The notes beneath the pieces are model-generated. The model saw nothing but the letters and a program-made list of their open reading frames with translations, made no database searches and was not told the DNA's origin. The position numbers and the translations under genes are program-made. From Biscogniauxia marginata (lineage: Eukaryota; Ascomycota; Sordariomycetes; Xylariales; Xylariaceae), in contig MU404103.1 of assembly GCA_022695795.1 (NCBI GenBank), positions 124,001 to 188,000 on the forward strand: 64,000 nt of DNA, in the 5' to 3' direction. This document shows, piece by piece, positions 44,800 to 55,177 of the stretch (position 1 is its first letter; each line of letters opens with the position of its first letter).

Positions 44800-45492
44800 T
44801 TACAGCATAGCGACACCGGCCGCGACACCGGCCGCGACACCGGCCACGATGCCTAGAATGCCCTTTACACCCGCCCTCGGCAGAGCCGCCGCGGCACCTG
44901 TCGGCACACTGCTAGTTGCCGAAGCGGCAGCCGGGGAATCGGTATCCTGCGAGCTACCAGCCGAAGAAGACCTAGCGCTCGTGGTGCTAGTCATGATGGC
45001 GCCCGGGGCCTCGGTAATAGTTCCAGTCGTAGAGCCAGCAGTAGTCGTGATCGTAGAAGCCGAAGAGGTCGCCTCCGCAGATCCGTCCGTGCTCGATGAA
45101 CCGGCCGCCGCCGCCGCCGTGGTAGTCTCCTCCTCATCAGAAGTAGAAGAAGAAGACTCGGTCACGCTCGCTGTCTCGGCAGTAGTAGCAGTGGCGGTTG
45201 CGGCGGCGGCGGAAGAAGCACCGAAGCCCGGCAGATAGCTGGGCGAGTACTCGGCCGTGCCGGCGTACTGCGGACACCCCGGCACGGTGGTCTTGGGTGG
45301 GGCGCGCCCGCCACCGCAGTCCAGGAACTCGCAGATCTCGCCCGTGTCGGGCTCGTACCATATCAGGCTAGCGCCGCCATATTTCACGGTCTCGCTCGAC
45401 ACGCAGCCCGCGATGTCCGTCTTCGCCGCGGCAGGCTCCGCGAGGAGGGCAGCTGCGGCGAGCAGGATGGTTACCGATGCTGGGGTCTTCAT
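44800..45492 (-). CDS. Secreted Ser/Thr-rich GPI-anchored protein
   Basis: Single-exon 230-aa protein starting at ATG 45492. A signal peptide of about 23 residues (ASVTILLAAAALLAEPAAAK) is followed by a compact N-terminal domain with four Cys (AGCVSSE, GEICEFLDCGGGR, VPGCPQYAG), then about 115 residues of Ser/Thr/Ala linker, expected to be O-mannosylated. The tail GILGIVAGVAAGVAAGVAML is a GPI-attachment signal. The tail is encoded by three tandem 12-bp units (44811-44846). Related fungal proteins with this domain are sometimes labelled siderophore biosynthesis enzymes in databases, but nothing in the sequence shows an enzyme. A role at the wall or surface is the safest reading. Confidence 0.75.
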   Translation of the reverse strand: MKTPASVTILLAAAALLAEPAAAKTDIAGCVSSETVKYGGASLIWYEPDTGEICEFLDCGGGRAPPKTTVPGCPQYAGTAEYSPSYLPGFGASSAAAATATATTAETASVTESSSSTSDEEETTTAAAAAGSSSTDGSAEATSSASTITTTAGSTTGTITEAPGAIMTSTTSARSSSAGSSQDTDSPAAASATSSVPTGAAAALPRAGVKGILGIVAGVAAGVAAGVAML

Positions 45493-48142
45493 GGCCCAAT
45501 GATCGATTGGTAAGGAAGTGTATGTACGGATTGGGAGAGTCTTGAATGAACGAGGTAACGATTTTCGCTGCTAAAACGTAATATAGATTTCCGGACCGGC
45601 TCCGAGAGAGTGTGAGCGGGATTGGGTGGAAGAAACGAGCGGAATCCCGGGGGAAGAGAAGGGAGATCGGCGCACTTAAGGTAATGAATGAATGAACGAA
45701 TGGTTGTTCAGTAAGAATCAGCTCGAACTCGGAGGGCAAAAGAGAGTAGATGTTTACGGCCTCTCTGAAAGGGAACGAGGAAAGGGCACATGAGAGAAGG
45801 AGGCAAGAAATTAGGCAGACTCGAACTTTCTTTTGTTCCCTCCCTAGTGCTGCGCCGTAGAATCGCCTAGGGGACCAACCTAGACGTTTCGTATTCGGAA
45901 TACCTAGTGAAAGCACGGTCCCTCACCCCTTTCTATATGTAAGGGGCGTAGGTTAGGCTGGTCTAGATGGTCTCTTTTCTTTGAAGGGCTGAAAGCGCTG
46001 CCCTTAAAACCTAGCTAGCGACCTCAAATTTCTTAATGGGGCGCATTTCCCGATATATCCTATGCGTCTATGTGCGGCTCGGCTCGAGAAGAGCCGCATT
46101 TTCCAATACATACCCACTCCGTCATATTACCCCCAGGGCTGGCACCGGGATGTTGGGGATGCCGAATGGCAGTATTGGATCCATTGCGCCGTGATCTTCC
46201 GCTTCTCCTTCCTTTTAATTGTCCCATATTGCATACGCTCCTGTGCCGTATACCCAAGATAAGCGCGCGAATGTCGTTCAGCTTTATGGTTGCGGCCACG
46301 ATGTTTTGGCCTTCGGCTCATGGAGTTGCTCGTTATAGACAGAATGTATGCCCCATGAATCCACCCATTGGTCTCCATCATAGCTTTTGCCTATACATAT
46401 ACCATCATCCCTTGACTCCATTCTCAATTATCCACTCCCGTCAACCTCCAAGTGAAAATACCAAGAGGACATACTCTCCGCAGTTTCTATTTCCACACAG
46501 GCTAGCTTGAAACACCGGCAGCCCTCTCCACCATTGGCGATGAGGAAGAAGAAGAAGAAGAAGAAGGGCATGTCGTTGCCAACTAGCGTGTCTATTTTCA
46601 AAATGGCTGTCGAAATCCTACCCGACTCCTTATTCATCGCCATCGCGAATGCCTTTCGGACACCTTTCGGGATTGACGGGCTCGTTGCCAGCGGGGAAAT
46701 CTACTGTGGCCACAAACGATAGGATATCTGTAAGGCTGGGTTATGGTACTAGGATAAGAGGAGGGTCGTGGGGGCCGACACTGGGACATAGCTTAATCAG
46801 GAAAACGCTTTTCATGTAATAGTGATATTGCTACGGACTATTATCAGCACGACTCTACCCGAGGCAGGAACTTGATTGGCAATATGAGACATCATTGCAG
46901 CGGCTTCGTATAGAGCCTGGCCTTTTCCTCTAATTCATACCGACTGTTTCCTCCTCACGGCAGAATTTTGTGCTGATAGAGCGCCAAAGTATCATACGGA
47001 TTACCAATACTGCTGACAAATAAAAGATCATCTCACCTTTAGATATACTCTTATTAGTTCTAGAAAGAACTATTAACAAGGAGAATCCAGATGGGTTTCG
47101 AATTTCGCTGGTACAACCATTTCCCAGCCTTGTTAATGTCAAAATTAGCGTCCTGCTGTGTCTCGTAGAATTCCATCGACCAGCGTGAGCCCAGTACATC
47201 ACAATTCTCCGAGTGTCTACGCTCACTAAGCCACACCAATAGCTTGGATAACTTGAGGAACGTTGTGTACCCTCGGCACTTTACGTTTGTAAGATCAATC
47301 AGACTTCAGATGAGAAGCCGATCACGAGGATCTCCCGCGGTTGAAAAACGTCTAGGCCCACGGCTAGGTCGAGACCAAGCAATGATACATGTATAAATCG
47401 TTCCGTAAATTATATGAATGGCATATTGTCGTTTACGACGCCATGATTTCTTGTGTTGCTGGGTTTGTCCAACGTGGTTTTTGTCAACTCGAACTTGACT
47501 ATTGTCGTTATCGAAATTACGAGCGCTGGTTAAGAGTCAATTAGACGTGATACTCTATTCCCTATTCACCGTTATTTGCTGCCTTTCATGAAACAAAACA
47601 AGTTTCTTTGGTACATAACGAACGATGCAGTGAATGCCTATCTTAGTTTATAATTATTAACTGTCTCCAGCTCAGTACTCGGTCACCCACAATTCAATCC
47701 CCGAGAATGATTCCTAAGAGCCACATTTATTAATATGCTACCTGATTATGTACTTGGGTAGGTAATAGTCCATGATCAAGGGATAAATTTGATCCTTAGA
47801 CCAAGATCCATTTTATCCCGTCTGTAACGCCTCCGCAGGGGCAACCAACTGCTGGTTTAGAAATAACCCGCGTTATTACTTTAGGTAACGTGTCTCACTC
47901 CTCCTATGAGGTGACCTATAGCCGCTGACAAATTGCGGGTTAAGATTCTCCCATCGCTATGGTATGAGTTGCAAGCATACGGAAAATCAGAACGAAGGCG
48001 TCATAATAGAGGTTAATTAGACTGTCCGATCAGGAGATCAACTACTCCACCTTATGCGGCTTGATCTAATGCGGCACCCATAAAAGACCTGCCTTGACAC
48101 CTCAAGAAAGATAGTAAACAATAGTGATACATCCTGATCGAT
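45493..48142. other. 2.65 kb intergenic region, no gene supported
   Basis: It begins with the promoter of the GPI protein. Short frames (45368-45916 -, 46070-46510 +, 46930-47226 -) have no recognisable domain and mutually overlap others. A GAA-type purine repeat lies at about 46543-46567. No RNA gene recognised. Confidence 0.45.
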
Positions 48143-49195
48143 ATGTCTTCGAAGAAAGTATTCATCGTCGGCCCGGGCTTCATCGGCTGGAGTGTGCTCC
48201 AACTCCTGGTTAAGGAGAACTATGCCGTGACCGGATATGTGAGGAGACAGGAGCACGCGGAACAGATCAAGGCGACAGGAGCCTCGGAGACAGTCCTCGG
48301 GGACTTGGACGATACAGCATTGATCACGAAGCACGCATTAGCCCACGACGTTATAATTCACACGGCCACCGCCGACCATCTTCCTAGTGCCGAGGCTATC
48401 TTGGACGCCGTCCAGCAACGGGCCGAAAAAGGGCTGAGTACCATTTACATCCACACTTCGGGGACGTCGGTGCTTGATGATGACGCCAAGGGGGGCTTTA
48501 AGTCCTCTAAGGTGTATCACGACAACGTGAGATCGGAAATCGATTCCGTTCCTGATAACGCACCTCATCGCCAGATTGACCTCGCCATCTTGAAATTTCA
48601 TAAACAGCTCGCCGAGAAAGCGAAGATCGCTATCATAATACCGCCCACCATTCACGGGCTTAACCCAATCAACGGCCGGCTCTCGATCCAGTTTCCCACC
48701 CTGACGCGCTACGCTCTCAAGCATGGATTTTCGGGCCACATAGGTGCAGGTCTCGCCGTGGAGAGTAACATTCATGTTCTCGACCTAGCGCGGGCGTATG
48801 TGGTGTTGCTGCACCACTTAGAGTCCACCCCATCCAACAGTCCTGATCTCTTAGATAACCCTTACTACTTCAGCGAGTCGACGGGAGACGGCGAACCGAG
48901 CTGGAAAGAAATTGCCTCCGTGATTGGGACCAGTCTCCACCAAGCAGGGCTCATCTCGGACCCAACGCCTCGCACGTTTCCGAAGGAAACGTATGCAGAC
49001 CTGTTCGGCACATTTACGGACGCTGTCATTGGGTTGAATAGCCGCAGCCGCGCAGTGCGACTGCGGGAACTAGGCTGGAAGCCTGTGGAGAAGGACTGGA
49101 AGGAGAGCTACATCCAGGATGAACTACCTACCATCTTGAAGGAGGAGACTGATCACAAGGTATTCAGTGGCTACAAGGGCACAGTCGCGAGCTGA
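48143..49195 (+). CDS. NAD(P)-binding Rossmann-fold protein (NAD-dependent epimerase/dehydratase family)
   Basis: Single-exon 350-aa protein. The N-terminus KKVFIVGPGFIGWSVLQLLV is a Rossmann dinucleotide-binding loop (G-x-G-x-x-G as GPGFIG), followed by TGYVRRQEHAEQIKATGA, where the Arg residues could favour NADPH. GDLDDTALITKHALAHDVII and HTATADHL are typical of extended SDR/NmrA-like proteins. IYIHTSGTSVLDD, followed later by IDLAILKFHKQLAEKAKIAI, corresponds to the active-site region, but the usual YxxxK is not clear: SKVYHDNVR precedes it. That suggests an atypical or non-catalytic member. IIPPTIHGLNPINGRLS and SNIHVLDLARAYVVLL are conserved substrate-side motifs. Substrate unknown. Confidence 0.85.
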   Translation: MSSKKVFIVGPGFIGWSVLQLLVKENYAVTGYVRRQEHAEQIKATGASETVLGDLDDTALITKHALAHDVIIHTATADHLPSAEAILDAVQQRAEKGLSTIYIHTSGTSVLDDDAKGGFKSSKVYHDNVRSEIDSVPDNAPHRQIDLAILKFHKQLAEKAKIAIIIPPTIHGLNPINGRLSIQFPTLTRYALKHGFSGHIGAGLAVESNIHVLDLARAYVVLLHHLESTPSNSPDLLDNPYYFSESTGDGEPSWKEIASVIGTSLHQAGLISDPTPRTFPKETYADLFGTFTDAVIGLNSRSRAVRLRELGWKPVEKDWKESYIQDELPTILKEETDHKVFSGYKGTVAS

Positions 49196-49530
49196 GCTTG
49201 AGTATCTGTTCCTATGTATTCGATAATTGGGCAGTGAAATGTCGGTTCCAGTCTTGCGAACACGCCTCCTATTAATACAGGAAACTAGGTGATGCTATTT
49301 CTAGGGATAGTCACCCTCTTTTTAACACCGGAAACGACTGGATACCTATTTGTCGTAAAATCAAAACAACTTTCAATTCTCAAAATCAATCAACCGACTG
49401 ACCACTCAATTTCGCCCTGTGGCCGGTACCATTCCATATCTTCCTTAATGACCAATATAATGCGTGACATAGCTGATTAGCAAAAGCAGAGGGCTTGACC
49501 TGGATCCGGCAGCTGTCAGGTATTTCCCCT
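49196..49530. other. Intergenic between convergent genes
   Basis: 335 bp with no supported frame. Confidence 0.5.
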
Positions 49531-50501
49531 CTATAGCATAAACACGATGCCCATAGCGACAACGAACGCAGTAGCAGCGAAGTTGCCTGCAGTCTCAAGT
49601 CTTATCGCAGGAGAACTTCCACCGCTATTGTTATCATCATCATTGGTGCCGCTTTGTGTCGTGCCAGCTGTGAATAGGTACTTGTTAGCAAATAGCCCGA
49701 GCTGGACGAGTGGGTGATCTCGATATACATACCCTGCGCCAACTGCGTGCAAGTGTTCATGAGCGTGGAGTTTGCCGTCATGGTGTCCAGCTTGGCCTGC
49801 GCCTCGGCGATCTTGGTCTTGAACTTGTCGACCTTTGTCGAGTTCCCGTCGAACTTGTTCTCTAGGGCCGTGTCGTTGTTCGCTAATGCGATGGTCTTCT
49901 GTAGGCGACTTATGTCCTTGCAACTCTCCGCGTCGGCCTGAACGGCACAAAAGGTGTTGAGCGTGGCATTGCTCTGCAAGTCAGCTAGCATCGTGGCCAT
50001 CGAGCTAACTTGCGCCTTGAATTCGTCGATCCTGGTCGTGTTCCCTTTAATAGATTATCAGTATACTCTCTCAGGAGACTCCATCTTTGAACCACTAGAT
50101 AAGCCATGTCCCGTGGTTCACATACCGTCAAACTTGTCTTGTAGTTTCGTGTCATTTGCAGCCAATGCCACCTCCTTCTCCATCTTCTGGATAGATTCAC
50201 AGGCGTCGACTGCGTCGTCGTTGGCCTGGATGACAGCGCATTGGTCCATCAATGTGGTGTTGGAAGTTAAGGTGCTCAGTATAGTCGTCGAATTGGCAGC
50301 CTTGGCCTTGATCTCGTCTATCTTCGCCTGGTCGCCGTCCGTCTTGCTTTCTAGCTTCGTCTGGTTGTTTGCAAGATCAACCAGCTTCGTGATCTTGGCA
50401 ATTGACCTGCATTGACTCTTCACCGAGGTGCCGTCATCGTCGCCCTTGGCTAAGACCGCCGCGGCCAGGATGAAGGAGCTGAGAAGCCCTGTTATCTGCA
50501 T
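49531..50501 (-). CDS. Secreted GPI-anchored protein with three cysteine-bounded helical repeats
   Basis: Three exons, 50501-50126, 50044-49733 and 49667-49531, join in phase to 274 aa. A signal peptide (QITGLLSSFILAAAVLAKG) is followed by three repeats of about 65-70 aa. Each opens with Cys in a CxxI..... context (CRSIAKITKLV, CESIQKMEKEV, CKDISRLQKTI), continues with A-N/A-N-D/Q-T-x-L and a D-G-x-x-x-K/R-I/V-D motif (DGDQAKIDEIK, DGNTTRIDEFK, DGNSTKVDKFK), and closes with N-x-T-L-x-x-x-C. Many N-x-S/T sites suggest heavy N-glycosylation. The C-terminus (LETAGNFAATAFVVAMGIVFML) fits a GPI signal. I do not recognise a named family; a structural cell-surface role is inferred. Confidence 0.8.
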
Positions 50502-51650
50502 GTCGGGGAGCGATAATGGTTTAGATAGTAAAGATGGGATGGAAATGTATGTTTCCCTTGAGGCTCAAGTAAAAAGTGTGTAATAAGAAAAAAGATGTCG
50601 ATCCAGCGACCAAGAGAATAAAATATTTAAGAATATATAGAAACTATAAAGACTTCTACTAAGGGATCTCCTGTCGATATTACTTTTCGCCTCCCTCATG
50701 AACTGGGAATGTTACGACCTCTTTATATCTACCCTCGCCATCATGCCTACAGCATATGCCGACGACTAGGCTAGGTCAACATCTAATGCCCTGAGCACAT
50801 TAGCCTAGGTTAGTACCCAAGCTCGAAACCGCTGATGAGTTTCATAGCCGCGTATGACAACGCAGCTTGTGCCTGTATGGGGCTATTTTCGAGCATCCTG
50901 TCGCTTTCTTGATTCTCTTGCGTATCTTCGTACATGTCATTGAGTTGAACAATTATTCCCAGATCCAACCATGTCGTTTCGGCTTGGCATTCTGCAACAT
51001 TGCTGACGAAGATCCTTGTAGAAATGATCGGAACTGGACCAATTAAACTGTGCGTGAGTCCATTATTAATGCGTTTCATGCTAGGACTTATACCAAACCG
51101 TTGCATATACCCCTAAGCCGGCCAAAGAACCGGGGGAGGGGGACACTACCGGTCCCACCCATATAGTCGCGCTCCCAAGTCACAGACCTATTCTAAGATA
51201 GAAACTCTACCGGGCTGGAAACCCATATCAAACACTTTTTCTGGGACATAAAGGTCGAGAACGATTCTGAGGTCAACGCTAAGCTTTGGATCGCCCTGAT
51301 TTGCAACGTGGAATGTGCACATCAAGTCGATCTGTCGACGTGGGCCAGATAGGAGTCCTAGCCCCTGAGCTGGTAAGGTCCAAACTCGGATAGAACATAT
51401 ATAATGCACTCAAATATGTAAGTAAAGCGCATGGATTAAACCCAATCGTTTATCGTACTCCCTCTTATTAAGCCATTTGGTACTTGTTGCTTTATTACAA
51501 GCTTCAATTACGGATTGCTACGACAGGCCAAGATTGGTTTTATGATCAAGTCAAAATAAAATATTATAAACTTTCAGCAGGATAATTATTTTTCCCTATG
51601 GAATTCAATCGTGTTACTTATTGACCTCTAGTTATATATCACTTATGATG
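50502..51650. other. Intergenic with two unexplained minus-strand frames
   Basis: Frames at 50810-51106 and 51188-51409 lie in the same minus-strand phase, separated by stops within about 80 bp, with protein-like sequence (LSVDLRIVLDLYVPEKVFDM; TTWLDLGIIVQLNDMYED). They could be two exons of a small gene or a relic, but no convincing splice pair, domain or start context was found. Confidence 0.35.
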
Positions 51651-54080
51651 CTAGACATTCCTTGCTTGCGCGGCATCATAGAGGGCTTTGATGTCTGTTT
51701 TCCACTGCTCCACGTCTATCCGTGTTATGCGTCTATCATATGTCATGAACCCGTTGACCTCGCCTTCGACATCGGTGGTTTGGCTAGTCGCATTTAGTCA
51801 TTGCTACATTCAGGGGAAAGGGGAAGGGTGGGGGCCATCCACTCACGTCCATACAGCCGCCGAGCACGCGTGCTTCTCAATTTGGTAACGGAGCTCATCC
51901 AAAAGGATGTGAGAACGGTAATTGAAAGTGTCACTTGTTTCATGGATCTCGTACGTCTGGTTGATGGTGTCGATTGCAGCTTGCACCTTCCACAGATGGT
52001 CTTCCGTGGTGTTCAGCCCGATACCACCGAATTCGCCCTGTATGGCAATCCGAGATGGATCATAAGGGCCGGAGTTGAGAGAGTAGAACGGAGTTCCACA
52101 TTGCGCGTTCGCATAGTGGTGGTTATCATCATAATCGCCGGCACCATGATCCCACCATCCAGTCACTGCATTGACGAGCCTTGTTGGGTCAAGTTGCTTG
52201 ATACGAGTCACGATATCGAATTCCGGATAATATTCATTAACAATTTGACCCCACCCTTCATTGTAGATGACCTATGTGAATTAGCTTTGAAAGAGTTGAG
52301 GTTTGTGGATTGAGCGCACCCAGGTGTAGATACTTGGAAAGCTTTTAAACTGTTCAATGAGGATATCAAACTGCCGCTCCCACTCTGCCTGTTGAGCGGC
52401 ATTCGGTACCCATCCACCGAGAGAGCCGGGAAGCGACGGCATATCCTGAATCACCAGCAAGCCTAGTTGATCGCATGCTTGGTAGTATAGAGAGCTCTCT
52501 ACTTTGATATGCTTCCGTACCATGTTGGCACCAACATCTTTCAAGACTTGAAGGTCATACACCATAGCCTCATAAGTGGGTGGAGTATAGAGACCATCAG
52601 GCCAATATCCTTGGTCGAGGGTGCCGAAATGGAAGAAAAACTCCCCATTGACTAATGGCCGCTTCACTCCATTGATCTCTCCAGTGGAGATAGTTCTGAA
52701 TCCCGTGTAAGATTCTGCTTTATCGTCGCCCAACTGAATGGTAAGGTTGTAACTGAAGCACCATAGTGTCAACATGGAAAATAGCGATAAGGGGAATCGA
52801 ATGTGTACGCACAGTTGTGGTGTGTCAGGAGACCATAACGCAGGCGATTCGACCTTGAAATCAAATGCTTCATTGGGAGCACCCTTTGCAGTTGCGGCCG
52901 TAGTGCCAGTCGCATCAGTGACCGTGACTTGCACCTCACTCGAGGACCCGTTAGAAGTATGAACGGTAACATTAACTACAGAAGATGATGTATTAGTACC
53001 CATATGTCCCAAAACTACTGCACGTCAAAATAGCCTTACCGACGCCATCCATATTCGCAGATACATCTAAACGCGTGATATAGTGTTCAGGGACAGGCTC
53101 GATCCATACCTAAGCTTCTGTCAGCTCTGCCTGTCATTTGGCTATATAGAGATAGTTTCGAACCCAGGAATTTACTCACACTCTGCCATATTCCAGTGCA
53201 TGGTGTATACCAAATATCTTTAGAAAGCAAGAGTCAGCGGATAATCTTTCAGGTTGACAATAATGGTTGTGATAAGCCATGAGGCATTGATTTGGATCCA
53301 ATTTCTCAGCAGTGAGCACATGAAAGGAGCCATCCGCCTCTTACGGGGTGTTAAGGAGTAGGCCTCTAGGGTTGACATACGTGAAGTCGACCGAACTTGC
53401 TTTCCCACGGCAACTCCGTACTCTATCAGCTAGCGTTAGTATTTTCACAGTAATAAGGCTTCTGCTGCCTACCTGGATCATCAGTTGGGTCGAATACGTT
53501 AACCTGGAGAGTATTTGTCCCGTCTGCCAGGAAATCGGTTATGTCGAAGCTGAAATGCCAGTAGCCGCCTGAGTGCGATCCCACATTTTGATCATTGACG
53601 AACACAGTAGCCTGGTAGTCAACGGCTTCAAAATTAAGCAAGATTCGTTGGCCATTGTCGGTCCATCCCTGCGGAACTACAAATTCCCTGGCGAACGAGG
53701 AGTATATCTTTCCCTGCTGCATGATACCGGAAAGGCCACTTTCCAGGCAGGAAGGGACAAGAACCTCCTCGGACATAGTGCCGATGTCTGGCGCCACGTC
53801 CATTTGCCCGGCGGCCTGCTCCTGCCATTTCCACACGCCATTCAACGTTTGCCAATCCGAACGCCGAAGCTGGGGCCGTGGATATTCTGGCCAAGGATCA
53901 GTTCCCACCTTGGTAGTCCAAGGCGTATCGAGTGGAGGCGTCTTTCAAGGTGTCAGCACTCAGTAATTCTTAGTGTCAGCTTGGTGTTCAGACCTTGAGC
54001 TCATAGCCCAATACCAATTGGTCCAGAGTCGGGACTAAGGCCAGGAAGCCTGCCAATAAACTCGACCGCATCATCACCAT
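51651..54080 (-). CDS. Secreted glycoside hydrolase family 2 enzyme
   Basis: Nine exons join in phase to 619 aa: 54080-53994, 53941-53473, 53422-53381, 53217-53180, 53109-53040, 52975-52813, 52752-52320, 52271-51847, 51783-51651. A signal peptide lies in exon 1 (SSLLAGFLALVPTLDQLVLG). The sugar-binding jelly-roll domain contains SDWQTLNGVWKWQ, FVNDQNVGSHSGGYWHFSFD and IWYTPCTGIWQSVWIEPVPE. An immunoglobulin-like domain follows (NVTVHTSNGSSSEVQVTVTD). The TIM barrel has the acid/base Glu in VIYNEGWGQ and a likely nucleophile Glu in IAIQGEFGGIGL. GH2 includes beta-galactosidases, beta-glucuronidases and beta-mannosidases; the specificity cannot be read here. The donor of exon 3 has an in-phase alternative at 53345. 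Several introns have TACTAAC-type branch sites. Confidence 0.92.
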
Positions 54081-54709
54081 CGTGCCCTACGTAAGTATTG
54101 GGCCTTGTAGTATGCTTGAACCAAAAAGGATACCAGCCAGGCATGGAGCGGTGGCGGCTATATTTCTTGTAAAAGAAAGGACGGTCGCTACGTAGTAGAC
54201 CCTGGTCTCAAAAGCAGGTGAGTGCACGCCCTGCGAAGAATCACCCTGACTTATATAGATCTACGAACTGACAGGAAAGATTCGCATCTAAATCACCCGT
54301 GCGGCATGGTAACTTTGCCCTCCCCACATCTAACCTATGTATAGATACCGTCAAACGCCTGATGCCCCCCTTTCCTGTTATTTATGGTAAATGGATCTTG
54401 TCTGTCTTGGTATTAAGGATGCAATATGGAGCCACTTGGCCAAACATATGAGGGTTGGGCCGCGATATACTGTGATCACGGCGCATGCCAGTGATCACGC
54501 AGCAGGGTAACCGCCATCTTAGAAAGACCGTGTGTTTGCTAGGACAGTTTCTCGTCGTTGAGAGCAGAACGAGTGGGTGTGAGGACTAGCTCGGCGCGTC
54601 TAGGCATATGTAGTCGAGATTATGACTTTCTGAGGCTTCGTCAGAAGTTGTGATTCTTAGGTAACTTCATGGATCTCCAGCAAATCACTGCAAGCAGGGA
54701 TTTGGAGTG

Positions 54710-55070
54710 CGGAGCCGGAGCTACTGGATATCCCTGATATAGTCCGGGCTATTGGAATGTCCCACGCAAGATCCTAGCAAAAAGGACAATTCGATGCAAA
54801 TTTCGGATGGGCAGAGATTGAACGCAGTGCAATGACCATAGTCAGCCAAGCCACCGAAGGGTATCTCGGCAGATGTTAGCGCCAAAGGTGATATTGGCGA
54901 AGAAGAATCGGGCAAGAGAGACATCAGCTGCTATGCGACGTATCTTCGCAGCTTGAGGCTCTCCTCAGCCCAAGCCCTTGGGTCGAGGCTAGCGAATAGT
55001 ACCAGGAATCACGAAAGACGCACCTGATGAACAAGACAATGATCATCGGCCGTCACGGGTAGGGGATGTT
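54710..55070 (+). pseudogene. Possible decayed coding region
   Basis: One plus frame reads ELLDIPDIVRAIGMSHARS, stop, GQFDANFGWAEIERSAMTIV, ...ATEGYLGRC, stop, ...ERHQLLCDVSSQLEALLSPS, ...WVEASE, stop, ESRKTHLMNKTMIIGR. The stops are TAG and TGA, the changes expected from RIP or ordinary decay of Trp or Gln codons. No family recognised. Confidence 0.3.
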
Positions 55071-55105
55071 AAAGTAAGCACCAATCAGCAATAAAGGAGC
55101 TTCCA

Positions 55106-55177
55106 ATCACGAGAGAAGCGCATTAGCCAGAGACGCTCCTTTTCAGGTGCATTAGGCGAACCATGCGCTCTCGTGAT
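55106..55177. repeat. Imperfect inverted repeat (foldback)
   Basis: ATCACGAGAGAAGCGCA (55106-55122) faces TGCGCTCTCGTGAT (55164-55177). They can form a 14-bp stem with a 3-base bulge and a 41-base loop. Function unknown. Confidence 0.55.

Noticed and set aside
44849..45238. 129-codon plus frame rich in Val/Ala/Glu
   Set aside because: Antisense of the Ser/Thr-rich linker of the GPI protein; its composition follows from that repeat.
46507..46722. 71-codon frame with a poly-Lys run
   Set aside because: The Lys run is a translated GAA/AAG microsatellite; nothing else supports a gene.
42290..54080. GH76 and GH2 genes as one polysaccharide-degradation cluster
   Set aside because: They are 8 kb apart with unrelated genes between, GH76 of this type is a wall-assembly enzyme, and no transporter or regulator is nearby.
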